Below are positions 25,695 to 34,873 of a stretch of DNA of 64,000 nucleotides, piece after piece; the stretch's first letter is position 1; each line of letters begins with the position of its first letter. This stretch comes from Candidatus Saccharimonadota bacterium (GTDB taxonomy: Bacteria; Patescibacteriota; Saccharimonadia; Saccharimonadales; Saccharimonadaceae). Location of the stretch: NCBI GenBank assembly GCA_017431745.1, contig JAFRKK010000013.1, forward strand, positions 1 to 64,000, in the 5' to 3' direction. The notes beneath the pieces are model-generated. The model was given only the letters and a program-made list of their open reading frames with translations. It was not told where the DNA came from and made no database searches. The translations under genes and the position numbers were made by a program.

Positions 25695-25715
25695 ATGCTA
25701 TAATTATACCATATG
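25692..25715. promoter_or_regulatory. Near-symmetric divergent promoter, membrane protein / dnaG
   Basis: The sequence between the two start codons carries TGCTATAAT on the plus strand (TATAAT 25699-25704) and TGGTATAAT on the minus strand (TATAAT 25703-25708). Each ends 8 nt before its own ATG (25713 plus, 25694 minus). The -10 boxes overlap by 2 bp, so only one can be occupied at a time. Confidence 0.75.
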
Positions 25716-27350
25716 AACGACGCGAAAGAGGAAATAAAATCGCGTCTAGCCGTAGAAGACGTGGTGGGACAGTACGTAGAACTAAAAAGAGCTGGACGCA
25801 ACTTAAAAGGGCATTCTCCCTGGGGTGTCGACAAGACCCCCAGTTTTATGGTTTCACCCGAAAAGGGTATTTGGCACGATTTTTCCGCGAACAAAGGTGG
25901 TGATATTTTCACTTTCATTATGGAAGTTGAAGGCATCGGTTTTAAAGAAGCCCTTGAAAAATTAGCCGGTCAAGCCGGCGTGGATCTGACCAAATATCGC
26001 GGCGGCGACCCGGCTGTCGCCAAGAAAAAAACCCGCGCCAAGGAGGCTTTGCAACTTGCTACCAAGTACTATCAAGCTTGCCTCGTCCGCAGCAAGCCAG
26101 TTTGCGAGTACGTTTTTTATAAACGCAATCTCAACCGTGCCACCGTCAAAGAATTTAAAATCGGCTATGCTCCGGCGAGCGGCAAAGCCCTCACCGCAGT
26201 ACTTAAAAAACGTGGCTTCACCGAAGCAGAGCTTGATGCTGCCGGCCTCTTAAACCGTTTTAAATCTGATTTATTCCGCGACCGTATGATGGTCCCATTT
26301 ATTGACACTACCGGCAATGTCATCGGTTTCACCGCCCGTATCTTGAAACAAGGTGAGCCCAAATATTTAAACACCCCCGAAACTTTATTGTTCAATAAAT
26401 CTAAATTCATTTTTGGGCTGTTTCAAGCCAAAGAAGCCATTCGCCGTAGTGGGTTTGTCGTGATTGTAGAAGGGAACATGGATGTTATTTCCTCGCACCA
26501 GGCCGGTGTCAAGGAAGCCGTTGCGACGAGCGGGACCGCCATGACCGAACAACACCTAAAAGCTCTCAGCAATCTCACTAGCGATATTCGCCTCGCCTAT
26601 GATGGTGATGCGGCCGGCATCAAGGCTGCTGAGCGTGCCATTATGATGGCCGGTGACTTAGGACTAGACCTCACTGTCGTCTCCGACTATCACGGCGCCA
26701 AGGACCCCGACGAACTCATCCAAAAGGACCCCAAACTCTGGCAAGATGCCGTGGGCCACAGCGTCCCCGCTGTTGATTGGCTCCTTAAAAAATACGAAGA
26801 AGATTTAGACCTTCGCAAATCTCCCGACAAACGTAAATATTCCGACATCGCCCTGAAACTCTTATCCTACGTCAAAGACGAAGTTGAACGTGCCTCCTAC
26901 GAGGAAAAAGTCGCCAAAAAACTCAGCGTAGCGGTTGGTATTCTTCGCGAGAAAGGTGACCGTCTAACCAAAAAACTCGAAAAATCCTCCAAAAAATACC
27001 TCAAAAAACCTAAAACCGAAGCAAAAAGTGACAAATTAAAAAAACTAGAAGACTCTTTACTCGCTCTAAAACTCTTTGGCGGCGTCACCAAGCCAAAAAT
27101 CCCCCTCGACCCTCCTGAAGACGACACCAAACTCGCCGAGCTTGAGTTAATTTTCAATACCGAACACGCCGCCATCAAGGAGCCTAACTACGAGCACGAA
27201 GCCACTGAACTACTTAATCTCTATACCAAGGAATTGAGCAAACAAAAAATCGCTGCACTCAATGAAAAATTAGAAATGCTAGATGAAAACTCCGAAGAAT
27301 ACACCAAAGTGTTAGAAGAAATTACAGACTTGCAAAAATCCGCAAACTAG
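25713..27350 (+). CDS. dnaG: DNA primase lacking zinc ligands
   Basis: Synthesises RNA primers for replication. 545 aa. The N-terminal CHC2 zinc-binding domain is recognisable by fold residues ([21 protein letters not shown]), but the ligands are gone: SPWG replaces CPFH and HDFSANKG replaces HCFGCG. The RNA polymerase core follows, with the TOPRIM motif [17 protein letters not shown] and LAYDGDAAG. The C-terminal region is charged and shorter than the helicase-binding domain of E. coli. Leaderless-type start. rpoD follows, recalling the widespread dnaG-rpoD operon, but with its own -10. Confidence 0.93.
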   Translation: MNDAKEEIKSRLAVEDVVGQYVELKRAGRNLKGHSPWGVDKTPSFMVSPEKGIWHDFSANKGGDIFTFIMEVEGIGFKEALEKLAGQAGVDLTKYRGGDPAVAKKKTRAKEALQLATKYYQACLVRSKPVCEYVFYKRNLNRATVKEFKIGYAPASGKALTAVLKKRGFTEAELDAAGLLNRFKSDLFRDRMMVPFIDTTGNVIGFTARILKQGEPKYLNTPETLLFNKSKFIFGLFQAKEAIRRSGFVVIVEGNMDVISSHQAGVKEAVATSGTAMTEQHLKALSNLTSDIRLAYDGDAAGIKAAERAIMMAGDLGLDLTVVSDYHGAKDPDELIQKDPKLWQDAVGHSVPAVDWLLKKYEEDLDLRKSPDKRKYSDIALKLLSYVKDEVERASYEEKVAKKLSVAVGILREKGDRLTKKLEKSSKKYLKKPKTEAKSDKLKKLEDSLLALKLFGGVTKPKIPLDPPEDDTKLAELELIFNTEHAAIKEPNYEHEATELLNLYTKELSKQKIAALNEKLEMLDENSEEYTKVLEEITDLQKSAN

Positions 27351-27366
27351 ATTATACTTTAGAGTA

Positions 27367-28341
27367 ATGAGCTTGAAAAATGACGATATTTTGAATGCGA
27401 AAGATTTAACTCTGGAACTTGACGAACCAGAAAACGACGATCTCGAAAAAGAAGAAGAACTTTCCGATGAAGAACTCGCCATCACGGCGGAAAATGTTGA
27501 TGCTTTCGCTGACGATTCAGTTAGATTATACCTCAGAGAAATCGGCAAAATCCCTCTACTCACTCCCGAAGAAGAAGCTGAACTTGCCCAGCGCATCGTC
27601 AAAGGCGACAAAAAAGCCAAAGACAAAATGGTAGAATCTAATATGCGCCTAGTTGTGTCCATCGCCAAGCGATATGGCGGTCGCGGCCTAGATTTTCTTG
27701 ACCTTATCCAAGAAGGGAACACTGGCCTTCTTAGGGCCGTTGAAAAATTTGACCCCAGCAAGGGCTTCAAATTCAGTACCTATGCTACTTGGTGGGTGCG
27801 CCAAGCCATCACCCGCGCCATTGCCGACCAAGCCCGAACTATTCGTATCCCAGTTCATATGGTCGAAACCATCAACAAAGTACTAAGAACCACTCGCAAA
27901 CTCACCGCCGAACTCAATCGCGAGCCAACTAACGAAGAAATCGCCAAAGCCCTCGACATGGAACCAGAAAAGGTTGATTACGTCATGCGCATCAAGCAGG
28001 ACATCGCTTCACTTGACGCTTCTATCGGCCGCGAGGGTGACGACGAAGATTCCGTTCTCGGCGATTTCGTCGAAGACGAAGAGCGCGACTCACCCGAGGA
28101 TTCTGCTGCTAACCAAATCTTGAAAGAACAACTTTCCGAAATCATCGCCACCCTGACGGATAGGGAACAAAAAATCATCCGCCTCAGGTTCGGTATTGGC
28201 GGCGGTCGTCCACATACTCTCGAAGAAGTCGGCGCTGAATTTGATGTTACCCGCGAACGCATTCGTCAGATTGAAGCAAAGGCTCTTTCAAAACTTCGCA
28301 AAAACAAAGAAACCAAAAAACTACACGAATACTTAAAATAG
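27367..28341 (+). CDS. rpoD: Primary sigma factor RpoD
   Basis: Housekeeping sigma-70 factor, 324 aa, without region 1.1. Region 1.2 is [21 protein letters not shown], region 2 [22 protein letters not shown] and [21 protein letters not shown], region 3 [16 protein letters not shown], and region 4 [29 protein letters not shown] -10-like TATACT sits just upstream. The sharply defined extended -10 motifs in this window fit a region 3.0-dependent recognition mode; this is inference. Confidence 0.96.
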   Translation: MSLKNDDILNAKDLTLELDEPENDDLEKEEELSDEELAITAENVDAFADDSVRLYLREIGKIPLLTPEEEAELAQRIVKGDKKAKDKMVESNMRLVVSIAKRYGGRGLDFLDLIQEGNTGLLRAVEKFDPSKGFKFSTYATWWVRQAITRAIADQARTIRIPVHMVETINKVLRTTRKLTAELNREPTNEEIAKALDMEPEKVDYVMRIKQDIASLDASIGREGDDEDSVLGDFVEDEERDSPEDSAANQILKEQLSEIIATLTDREQKIIRLRFGIGGGRPHTLEEVGAEFDVTRERIRQIEAKALSKLRKNKETKKLHEYLK

Positions 28342-28350
28342 GAGGTCATC

Positions 28351-28725
28351 ATGAAAAAAGTTTTATCAGCTCTTACTGCCATTATTCTAACTTTTTCCGT
28401 TCTAGCTACTCCAGTTTTTGCCGCCGACAAGGACAAGGCAGAAAACACCGGCGTTGAAACTGCCATCCTCACTACTTGCGGTCAAGATAGCGATGGCGTA
28501 GGCTGTATTTTAAGACTAGTTGTTGACATTATGTCCATCGGTATCGGCATCCTAGGCGTTATCGGTATCACTATAGTTGGTATTCAGTACCTCACTGCCG
28601 GTGGCGACGAAGGTAAAGTCAAAAAATCCAAGCAACGTATGTTTGAAATTGTGATTGGCCTGGTCGCCTATGTTGTAATTTATGCCGCCTTGCGCTGGCT
28701 TTTGCCTAACTTCAACGGTGTATAG
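28351..28725 (+). CDS. VirB2/T4SS pilin-like small membrane protein
   Basis: 124 aa with a cleavable signal peptide (residues 1-25, ending PVFAAD), a short Cys-containing segment (TTCGQDSDGVGC) and two membrane helices with a basic loop between them (GGDEGKVKKSKQRM). This is the architecture of TrbC/VirB2-type T4SS pilins seen in many CPR genomes. No other type IV secretion gene lies in the window, so the role is open. AGGAGG precedes the start; probably cotranscribed with rpoD or the following lipid kinase. Confidence 0.65.
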   Translation: MKKVLSALTAIILTFSVLATPVFAADKDKAENTGVETAILTTCGQDSDGVGCILRLVVDIMSIGIGILGVIGITIVGIQYLTAGGDEGKVKKSKQRMFEIVIGLVAYVVIYAALRWLLPNFNGV

Positions 28726-28734
28726 GAGCCAAAA

Positions 28735-29724
28735 ATGAAACGTATTCTCATTGTTTACAACCCGCGCTCTTCTCGCTACGCCGAGGTTGAAAGGGATGTT
28801 CTTACTCCAGCCCGCGACCTTAAGGGCTACATTATTGGTAAATATGAAGTCAAACCCACCAACCTAGATGACAACATCGCTACCCTGTCAAAACTTCTCA
28901 AAAACGGCGACATCGTCATTTCCGCCGGCGGTGACGCCACCGGTGTCATCTCCGCAAACGCCATCTTAAAATCCAAAAAAGACGTGACATTATCTGCCCT
29001 CCCTTTCGGCAACTTCAACGACCTCGCCCGCACCCTAGGGAACAAAAATGTAGTTGGAAATGGCCTTTTGAGGGTATTTCGGAGCGCGGCAGCGCGAGAA
29101 TTAGCGCGCTCGCCCCGTGGCGACGGGCGCGAGCGACGCGACCCGAAAAAGGCCATTCCAACTACCAATTTATACCCCCTAGAGATTTGGGTAGACGGCA
29201 AGTTCTTCCGCTATGCGACCTGTTATGTCACCATCGGCATGACCGCCGCCGCCGTCCACCTTTACGACCAACCCAAAATGCGAAAAGCCCTCAAAACTAA
29301 CTTCGGTCGTAAAATCACTTCCTACACCGCTCTAACTAGTTGGTATTTCAAGCACCGTCATAAAAAAGTCTTCCTTCCCGAATTTACCCTCAACGGCGTC
29401 AAACAACACAAAAAAACTTCTGACTACGCTGCCGTCAATGGCCGCTCCATGGCCCGCGTCATGAAAGGCGGCGATGATTTTCTAAAACCCAGCGTTTTTC
29501 ATCACGAAACCGACCGCCTCACTAGCTTCTGGCGCCTAGCTAAGTTAATGCTAAAAAGCATTTTCCATCGCATCCCTGGCACCGAAACCACCGGCGATAT
29601 TCTAGAATTCATTAAACCAGCCACCACCGAGCTTCAAGCCGAAGGTGAGCACACAGTCTTAAAAAATATCAATAAAATCGAAATCAGGAAGGGAACCACA
29701 TGCCTGAAAGTCATCACGAATTAG
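28735..29724 (+). CDS. Diacylglycerol/lipid kinase-like protein with in-frame palindrome
   Basis: DAGK catalytic-domain family (YegS/LCB5-like), 329 aa; phosphorylates a lipid or related substrate. N-terminal RILIVYNPRSSRYAEVERDV and the nucleotide motif SAGGDATGVISANAIL (GGDGT variant), then PFGNFNDLARTLGNK. Residues about 106-144 are encoded by a palindromic element giving an Arg/Ala/Gly-rich insert (ELARSPRGDGRERRD), after which the family sequence resumes at PLEIWVDGKFFRYATCYVTI. GGAGCC precedes the ATG. It overlaps the next gene by 25 nt. Confidence 0.8.
   Translation: MKRILIVYNPRSSRYAEVERDVLTPARDLKGYIIGKYEVKPTNLDDNIATLSKLLKNGDIVISAGGDATGVISANAILKSKKDVTLSALPFGNFNDLARTLGNKNVVGNGLLRVFRSAAARELARSPRGDGRERRDPKKAIPTTNLYPLEIWVDGKFFRYATCYVTIGMTAAAVHLYDQPKMRKALKTNFGRKITSYTALTSWYFKHRHKKVFLPEFTLNGVKQHKKTSDYAAVNGRSMARVMKGGDDFLKPSVFHHETDRLTSFWRLAKLMLKSIFHRIPGTETTGDILEFIKPATTELQAEGEHTVLKNINKIEIRKGTTCLKVITN
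29050..29165. repeat. In-frame palindromic element, lipid-kinase copy
   Basis: Arms 29050-29069 and 29147-29165 form a 19-bp stem with one bulged base. The core contains GCGCGGCAGCGCG, the hairpin CCCCGTGGCGACGGG and GCGAGCGACGCG. It shares core features with the argS, ileS and xer/ackA copies but not the arm sequence. The reading frame is kept. Confidence 0.85.
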
Positions 29725-30497
29725 AACAAATTATCAAATATATGAAATCCCACTGGCCCTCCAAGGTCAAGCCCGAATGGCAAGTAGCTCTTGGCGAATA
29801 CCCTAAAATCTTAGAACAAGTCCTCGCCGACTTTACTGTTGCCACTACTAAAAATCATCATTTTATCCGCATCGCCGGCCTTTCGGGTTCTGGCAAAACT
29901 ACCCAAATCCTCCCCGCCGTCGAAGCGTATTCTAAAAAACATAATTTCGAACCCATCCTTCTAGCCGCCCGTCGTTTTGTGGAATATCACCCCCACTACC
30001 AGGAAATTAAGGATTTCTACGGTGATGAAAACCTCCGCAAAAATACCGACGAGTTTAGCACTATTATGTTATTTCTTACCCTATCCGAACTCACTAAAAG
30101 CGGCTATGACATCGTCCTAGACGTCACCCTCCTCGACCCCGAAATGGAAGCCATCCTTCTCAAAATGCTAACTGCCTATCAATATGACTTCACTATTTTA
30201 ATGATTGCCGTCTCTCCCACTGTCACCGAAAAGTTCTTAAGCGGTCGCGCCTGGCGCCACAGTAAGGCAACCGAGCAAGAATTTATCCGCGCCACCGAAA
30301 AAGCCCTCGCCTTTTACGCCGATAAAGCCCCATCTACTCATATAATATTATGGAGCGTCTACGATCTAGATCCTATCTACGACGGTCCAGTCAAGGACTG
30401 TTTACAAATCTTCCACGACTATTCCACCCGCACCGACCTTCCAAAAAACGACGACGACGCCCGCCGCGACGCCAAAATCGCCTACCTCACCCGCTAG
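29700..30497 (+). CDS. Zeta-toxin-like P-loop kinase
   Basis: 265 aa with Walker A GLSGSGKTTQILPAVEAY near residue 60, a DVTLLDPEME stretch and an Arg-rich SGRAWRHSKATEQEFIRATE that resembles the lid of zeta-type kinases. Family members phosphorylate UDP-sugars as toxins or act as housekeeping nucleotide/sugar kinases. No antitoxin-like partner overlaps it; the HTH gene at 30760 is separated by 260 nt with its own promoter. GGAAGGGA precedes the start. Confidence 0.6.
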   Translation: MPESHHELEQIIKYMKSHWPSKVKPEWQVALGEYPKILEQVLADFTVATTKNHHFIRIAGLSGSGKTTQILPAVEAYSKKHNFEPILLAARRFVEYHPHYQEIKDFYGDENLRKNTDEFSTIMLFLTLSELTKSGYDIVLDVTLLDPEMEAILLKMLTAYQYDFTILMIAVSPTVTEKFLSGRAWRHSKATEQEFIRATEKALAFYADKAPSTHIILWSVYDLDPIYDGPVKDCLQIFHDYSTRTDLPKNDDDARRDAKIAYLTR

Positions 30498-30672
30498 ACC
30501 CACGGCCAAAACCGACGTTTTCAAAAAACACCCTACCATCTAAGCAATACCACCTTCGCAATTTCTCCAGAGGTGATACTACTTAAGCTCGCTCAAAATT
30601 AGTGGGGGGTTGTAATTTTTGTTGTTTTATGCCTATACTCTCCAGAATTAACAACTTTAATTAAACATCCTC
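30498..30672. other. Intergenic stretch without recognised gene
   Basis: After the zeta-like gene I see no reading frame with a start and ribosome binding site. The bases around 30601-30612 are a GTGGGGGGTTGTAA-like stretch similar to the GTGGGGGGGTTCAA at 35515-35528 on the other side of the DGR island. No hairpin terminator is evident. Confidence 0.4.
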
Positions 30673-30701
30673 TTGACAATATGGGATATATGCCATATAA
30701 T
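30673..30701 (+). promoter_or_regulatory. Promoter with overlapping operator of the HTH gene
   Basis: TTGACA (30673-30678) and TATAAT (30696-30701) are spaced 17 bp, the best consensus promoter in the window. An inverted repeat ATATGG-N8-CCATAT (30679-30698) fills the spacer and overlaps the -10, the expected place for autorepression by the HTH product. A hairpin GTGGGAG/CTCCCAC lies in the leader near 30718-30749. Confidence 0.7.
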
Positions 30702-30759
30702 AAGCACTAATGGAGATGTGGGAGACTGGTAAATATTCCAAACTCCCACCACTAGAATA

Positions 30760-31215
30760 ATGATACACCGAGGAATTAAAGTAGAGTTTCTAAAAGGCAC
30801 CAAATTAAAAATGACTTTCCAAGACGGCAAAGTCAAAATCTACGATATGGCGCGACTTTTTGAGTGCTACCCCGAAACTAAAGCCTTAAAAAATCGCAAG
30901 TTATTCAAATCTGGTAAACTTAACGCCTACGGAGTTATCTGGAATGACGAACTAGACATTGACTCTGATACGGTCTATGAATGCGGCAAAGACGCCGGGG
31001 AAGAGGAAGTCTCCGCCAGTACCATGGTGGCTTACGCCGTGACAACAGCGCGAGTAAGCGCCGGCCTTTCCCAAGCTCAACTCGCCAGTATCACTAATAT
31101 CAACCAAGCTGATATTTCTAAAATTGAACGCGGCACTGCCAACCCCTCAGTAAATACACTTAACCGTATTGCCAAAGCCCTAAACTCTCAACTCCTAGTC
31201 TCATTTCAAAAATAA
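30760..31215 (+). CDS. DUF2442-like / HTH-XRE regulator
   Basis: 151 aa. The N-terminal part (GIKVEFLKGTKLKMTFQDGK, then YDMARLF) resembles DUF2442-type small domains found in toxin-antitoxin proteins. The C-terminal half is a Cro/C1-type helix-turn-helix: SAGLSQAQLASITNINQADI, then SKIERGTANPSVNTLNRIAKAL. It is probably a DNA-binding autorepressor acting on the operator just upstream. No toxin gene is directly attached. It borders the DGR island and could regulate it, but its recognised site is only at its own promoter. Confidence 0.75.
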   Translation: MIHRGIKVEFLKGTKLKMTFQDGKVKIYDMARLFECYPETKALKNRKLFKSGKLNAYGVIWNDELDIDSDTVYECGKDAGEEEVSASTMVAYAVTTARVSAGLSQAQLASITNINQADISKIERGTANPSVNTLNRIAKALNSQLLVSFQK

Positions 31216-31239
31216 TCCTTACTCACCACAAAAATCCTC

Positions 31240-31268
31240 TTGCGCTTATGCCCAGCCTAGGTTATAAT
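31240..31268 (+). promoter_or_regulatory. Promoter of the DGR target gene
   Basis: TTGCGC (31240-31245) and TATAAT (31263-31268) are spaced 17 bp, with a leader of about 45 nt and GAGGT before the ATG at 31318. The long structured leaders of the other two FISUMP genes are absent here. Confidence 0.6.
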
Positions 31269-31317
31269 AATAAACACAAATACTATTACATGAAGCATAA
31301 CTAAGTGAGGTAAATAC

Positions 31318-32772
31318 ATGAAGCACCATCAAAAAAACCTTAACTCCAGCCATATATTATATGGTATTTCTGGAGTTTTATTATTTGCCACAGTCCTAAC
31401 TGGCGTAGTTCTATCCAGCCCTACCACTAAGGCCGATAGCCAAAAGACAGAAACCAGCAACGTCTCCGTCACAGTTAATTCAGCCTGTACTCTGTATGGT
31501 GGCCCAAATGGCACAGAAACTAGTGGCAGTAGCATTTACAGTGCTACTATAGACCCAGGTACCTCAGCTGAGATTAATGGTAGCAAACTCACTACCATTT
31601 GTAATGATCCTAACGGTTACTCACTCTATGCTATCGGCTATTCTAATGATGCTTATACTACACCTACTAATACTCAAATGATAGGAAGTGGTGGTATTGG
31701 TAATATCAATACTGGTACTAGTGGCACCAGTGCTTCCTGGTGGGCTATGAAGATTAACCCAGTATCAGGTAACAACCCTACCATCATGAATACCTTCAAT
31801 AACTATCATGTAGTACCACAAACCTACACCCAAATCGCTCAGTATAACTCCTCTACCTCTTCAGCCTCATCTACCGGTGCCCAGGCTCAAGTTAAATACA
31901 ATGTCTATATTAGCAGCGCCCAAACTGCTGGTACCTATACTGGCAAAGTAAAGTACACTATGGTTCATCCTAACAATGCCGCTGCACCATCTACCAAGAC
32001 CATTGCCGATGCTACTTATATGCAGGAAGTAGGAAGCTGTCCATCTACCTTAACCACTGGCATGGTCTATCAGCTAACTGATAGTCGTGATAACCAAAAA
32101 TACTTAGTAGCAAGACTCAAAGACGGCAACTGCTGGATGCTTCAAAACCTCAAACTCGGCCGCTCTACCTCAACTCTCACTCTAACCCCAACCAATTCTG
32201 ACGTAGGTAGCAATTACATCCTAGACAACAAGCTCCCATCTCCAGGCAAATTCCATGCCTATACTATTGATGGAGTGGTAAACCAGAACAACAGCACCGA
32301 ATACTATTGTACTGGCGATGGTACTGCTAGCGACTGGGAATCCTGCTATTATAACTGGTATACTGCTACGGCCGGTACTGGTACTACCTACATCGCTACT
32401 CAAGGCCAAAACGTTAATAATAGTATCTGTCCAGCTGGCTGGACCTTGCCCACCAGTGGTTCAGGCGGCCAATTCCAAGCCCTCTATAATCAATACCCAT
32501 CCGCCGCTCAAATGGAAGTAGCAAACCCAACTACTACTAAGGAAAACACCCCAACTGTAGGTCAAGTCACAAACACTCCTGGCTTCCTGCTTAGCGGCTA
32601 CTACTACACTGGTGGAGCCAGGGGTCTCGGCTCCTACGGCTACTACTGGTCGCGTACTGCGGGTTCTGCTCAGAGCGGATGCAGTCTGTACATGTATACT
32701 ACCGGTGTCTACCCTTCGGACTACAACCGCAAGTACTACGGATTCGCAGTCCGTTGCGTGTTACAGCAGTAG
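31318..32772 (+). CDS. FISUMP-domain surface protein 2, DGR target
   Basis: 484 aa secreted protein and target of the diversity-generating retroelement. Basic N-terminus and membrane/signal segment (about residues 14-36, ending TTKADS), a beta-rich domain of about 200 residues, then the FISUMP module from EVGSCPSTLTTGMVYQLTD through GNCWMLQNLKLGR and ICPAGWTLPTSG to FAVRCVLQQ. The last 66 codons lie in the variable region, whose residues differ from the template-encoded version mostly as Asn to Tyr, Ser, Gly or Asp. This is expected to alter a lectin-like ligand surface. The ligand is unknown; a host-cell or phage surface is plausible. Confidence 0.88.
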   Translation: MKHHQKNLNSSHILYGISGVLLFATVLTGVVLSSPTTKADSQKTETSNVSVTVNSACTLYGGPNGTETSGSSIYSATIDPGTSAEINGSKLTTICNDPNGYSLYAIGYSNDAYTTPTNTQMIGSGGIGNINTGTSGTSASWWAMKINPVSGNNPTIMNTFNNYHVVPQTYTQIAQYNSSTSSASSTGAQAQVKYNVYISSAQTAGTYTGKVKYTMVHPNNAAAPSTKTIADATYMQEVGSCPSTLTTGMVYQLTDSRDNQKYLVARLKDGNCWMLQNLKLGRSTSTLTLTPTNSDVGSNYILDNKLPSPGKFHAYTIDGVVNQNNSTEYYCTGDGTASDWESCYYNWYTATAGTGTTYIATQGQNVNNSICPAGWTLPTSGSGGQFQALYNQYPSAAQMEVANPTTTKENTPTVGQVTNTPGFLLSGYYYTGGARGLGSYGYYWSRTAGSAQSGCSLYMYTTGVYPSDYNRKYYGFAVRCVLQQ

Positions 32773-32827
32773 CAGTGTCGCTGGGGCCGCAGTCTGGTGC
32801 CGGGTAGGCCGGTGGCCTTGCCCCCTC
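32575..32827 (+). repeat. DGR variable region (VR)
   Basis: 253 bp, colinear with the template at 34874-35126 (inverted) without gaps. Twenty-two positions differ; in 21 the template has A (to T, G or C) and in one it has C (to G). Mutated positions run from 32599 to 32737, with one more A to G at 32785, beyond the stop codon (32770-32772). The bases 32786-32827 are identical and GC-rich, the place of an IMH-type initiation site. Confidence 0.96.
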
Positions 32828-32910
32828 GAATTCTCCAGGCTAACAAAGAGTATCGGGTGGAAAAGTATAACTAGAGCGAAAAAGTATCAATGTCAAAATG
32901 AAAGGCAAAA

Positions 32911-33714
32911 ATGGCTAAAACCACCAACCAAAAGTCAAAGTCTGCAAAAAAGACCAAATCTGACAAAGACCGGTACTATGATCTGAAGCGGAGAATTTTG
33001 AGTTGGGAAAAGGAAAACTACACCAGGCTGGCGGTAGTGGAAACCGGCGACGGCTGGTACAAATTGTTCGACCATTCTGCAATAATCTACGCCTGCCAAA
33101 TCGCCAAAAGATTAAAAATCGCTGCCAAACTGGTTTCGGATGCTGATTTCAGGTTTACGACTGATACGCCAGTATGTTTGCTAAAGGAACTGAACGAGTT
33201 TGAGGAGGCTTTGAAAAGTCTAAAGATCTTCCGGTCGTCAATGGAGCCAGGGGTTTATGTCTATGATTTAGGTTACAGAGTAGATGCGGGAGATTTAGTA
33301 TCCTGGCAGAAGGAAGAAAAACTACTAAGGGAACGGGCGAATGAATTGGTGCTGCCAGTGGAAGTATTTCCGGGACTCAGGAATGAGTTGAAATTGTTAA
33401 CCTGTAAAATATACGAAGTAGTCAGAAAGATGAACACAACCGGTCGGGAACTAGTCGGTGATGGGCTAGTTGGTACCTGCTCAAAAATGTATGTGAACTT
33501 TGTAGTGGCAGCAAACGGACACACCGACATGCGACAATATTTAAAAACCACGGTGAAAGATTTAAGGCTAATGGAAGCGAAGATGCTCCTCGTATCGGAA
33601 CTAAGGTTAGCGACAGATAACCAGGTGTATAATCTGCTACTGAGGATTGGTAAGGCCCACCGCAAAGTAGCGGATGCGCTAGCCAAAACAGAGTCAGGTG
33701 ATTATGGCCACTAA
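32911..33714 (+). CDS. DGR accessory protein: MutS-domain-I-like plus Avd-like
   Basis: 267 aa. Residues about 15-130 (YYDLKRRILSWEKENY, then LAVVETGDGWYKLFDHSAII) resemble the MutS mismatch-recognition domain I pattern (V-G-D-F-Y-x-x-F-x-x-D-A), as in MSL-type DGR accessory proteins. Residues about 150-265 (LKLLTCKIYEVVRKMN, then DMRQYLKTTVKDLRLMEAKM) fit the Avd four-helix-bundle family, which binds the reverse transcriptase and template RNA. In described systems these usually occur as separate genes, so a fusion is notable. The coding is A/G-rich, unlike neighbours. It overlaps the RT gene. Confidence 0.7.
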   Translation: MAKTTNQKSKSAKKTKSDKDRYYDLKRRILSWEKENYTRLAVVETGDGWYKLFDHSAIIYACQIAKRLKIAAKLVSDADFRFTTDTPVCLLKELNEFEEALKSLKIFRSSMEPGVYVYDLGYRVDAGDLVSWQKEEKLLRERANELVLPVEVFPGLRNELKLLTCKIYEVVRKMNTTGRELVGDGLVGTCSKMYVNFVVAANGHTDMRQYLKTTVKDLRLMEAKMLLVSELRLATDNQVYNLLLRIGKAHRKVADALAKTESGDYGH

Positions 33715-34840
33715 GAAAAAGTGTCACAAAAGTTATGCCAACCAAGTGAGCCGGGCTTGGCTCCACCGTGAGTTATATCGAGCGTACTTGGCAGCCAGGA
33801 AACACAAACGCCATACTAAGGACGTGTATTTATTTGAAATGAACTTAACGGAGAACTTAACGCAACTTTGCGAAGATATCATCCGGCAACGCTATCAGCC
33901 CAGCCGCAGTATTGCTTTTATCGTAAGATTTCCGGTGATAAGGGAAATTTTTGCAGCACCGTTTCGAGACCGTATTGTCCACCATTTTCTCTATAATATG
34001 TCCTATGATTGGTGGGACCGGCGGTTGATTTATGATTCGTATTCTTGCCGGATTGGCAAGGGGGCATTGCTTGGGATTTTGCGTTTACAACATTTTATTC
34101 GAAGCGCATCCGAGGACTATACTAAAGAAGCCTATGTATTAAAACTAGATATTCAGGGGTATTTTATGAGTCTGTCCAGACAGAAACTTTTTGATAGAAT
34201 ATGCTGGGGAATTGAACGCCAATTTGCCGGCAACCGGAATACGGGGAATCTAATGAAATACTTATGGAAGCAAATAATTTTTGATGACCCCTGTAAAGGA
34301 GTGAGGATTCGGGGGTATTGGAGTAATTGGAGCTGTTTGCCGAGAACTAAAAGTCTATTTTACCAAAAGGCGGGGTATGGCATTGTGATTGGGAATTTAT
34401 CATCGCAGCTGCTATCGAACATCATGCTAGACCAACTAGACCGCTATATCTATTACGAGCTGGGCTATAAAAGGTACGGGCGTTATGTGGACGATTTCTA
34501 TATTGTGGTAACGGCAGAAGAACTAGCGCAGTTGAAAAAGGACATAAGCAAAATAGATATGTTCTTAAAGGGGGAGTTGGAGCTAACTTTACACCCGAGA
34601 AAACGGTATTTGCAAGAAGTACATAAAGGAGTAGAGTTCTTAGGTGCGGTGGTGTATCCGAATCATTTAGCGCCTTCAAAAAGGTTCAAAAACAATTTTT
34701 ATAAGGCCGCGGCAGAGGTAGGAATGGGGTATCGGGATGCAAACTCGATTATTTCGTACCTAGGGTTATCCAAGCATTACGATAGCAAAAAATTGTCGAA
34801 GAGAGTATTTGACTATTACGGGTGGGACTATAGTTTTTAG
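33704..34840 (+). CDS. DGR reverse transcriptase
   Basis: 378 aa reverse transcriptase of the DGR clade. RT motif GYGIVIGNLSSQLLSNIMLDQLD carries the SQ-type signature of DGR enzymes in place of QG. The catalytic box is RYVDDFYIVV and the thumb region includes LTLHPRKRYLQEVHKGVEFLG. It makes error-prone cDNA from the template RNA, misincorporating at adenines. ATG 33704 is preferred over GTG 33698 because AGGTG lies 5 nt upstream; both overlap the accessory gene. Codon use differs from host genes, which suggests transfer. Confidence 0.95.
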   Translation: MATKKKCHKSYANQVSRAWLHRELYRAYLAARKHKRHTKDVYLFEMNLTENLTQLCEDIIRQRYQPSRSIAFIVRFPVIREIFAAPFRDRIVHHFLYNMSYDWWDRRLIYDSYSCRIGKGALLGILRLQHFIRSASEDYTKEAYVLKLDIQGYFMSLSRQKLFDRICWGIERQFAGNRNTGNLMKYLWKQIIFDDPCKGVRIRGYWSNWSCLPRTKSLFYQKAGYGIVIGNLSSQLLSNIMLDQLDRYIYYELGYKRYGRYVDDFYIVVTAEELAQLKKDISKIDMFLKGELELTLHPRKRYLQEVHKGVEFLGAVVYPNHLAPSKRFKNNFYKAAAEVGMGYRDANSIISYLGLSKHYDSKKLSKRVFDYYGWDYSF

Positions 34841-34873
34841 CTTTTGGTAATGGGGTGATTTTGGTGAGAATCA

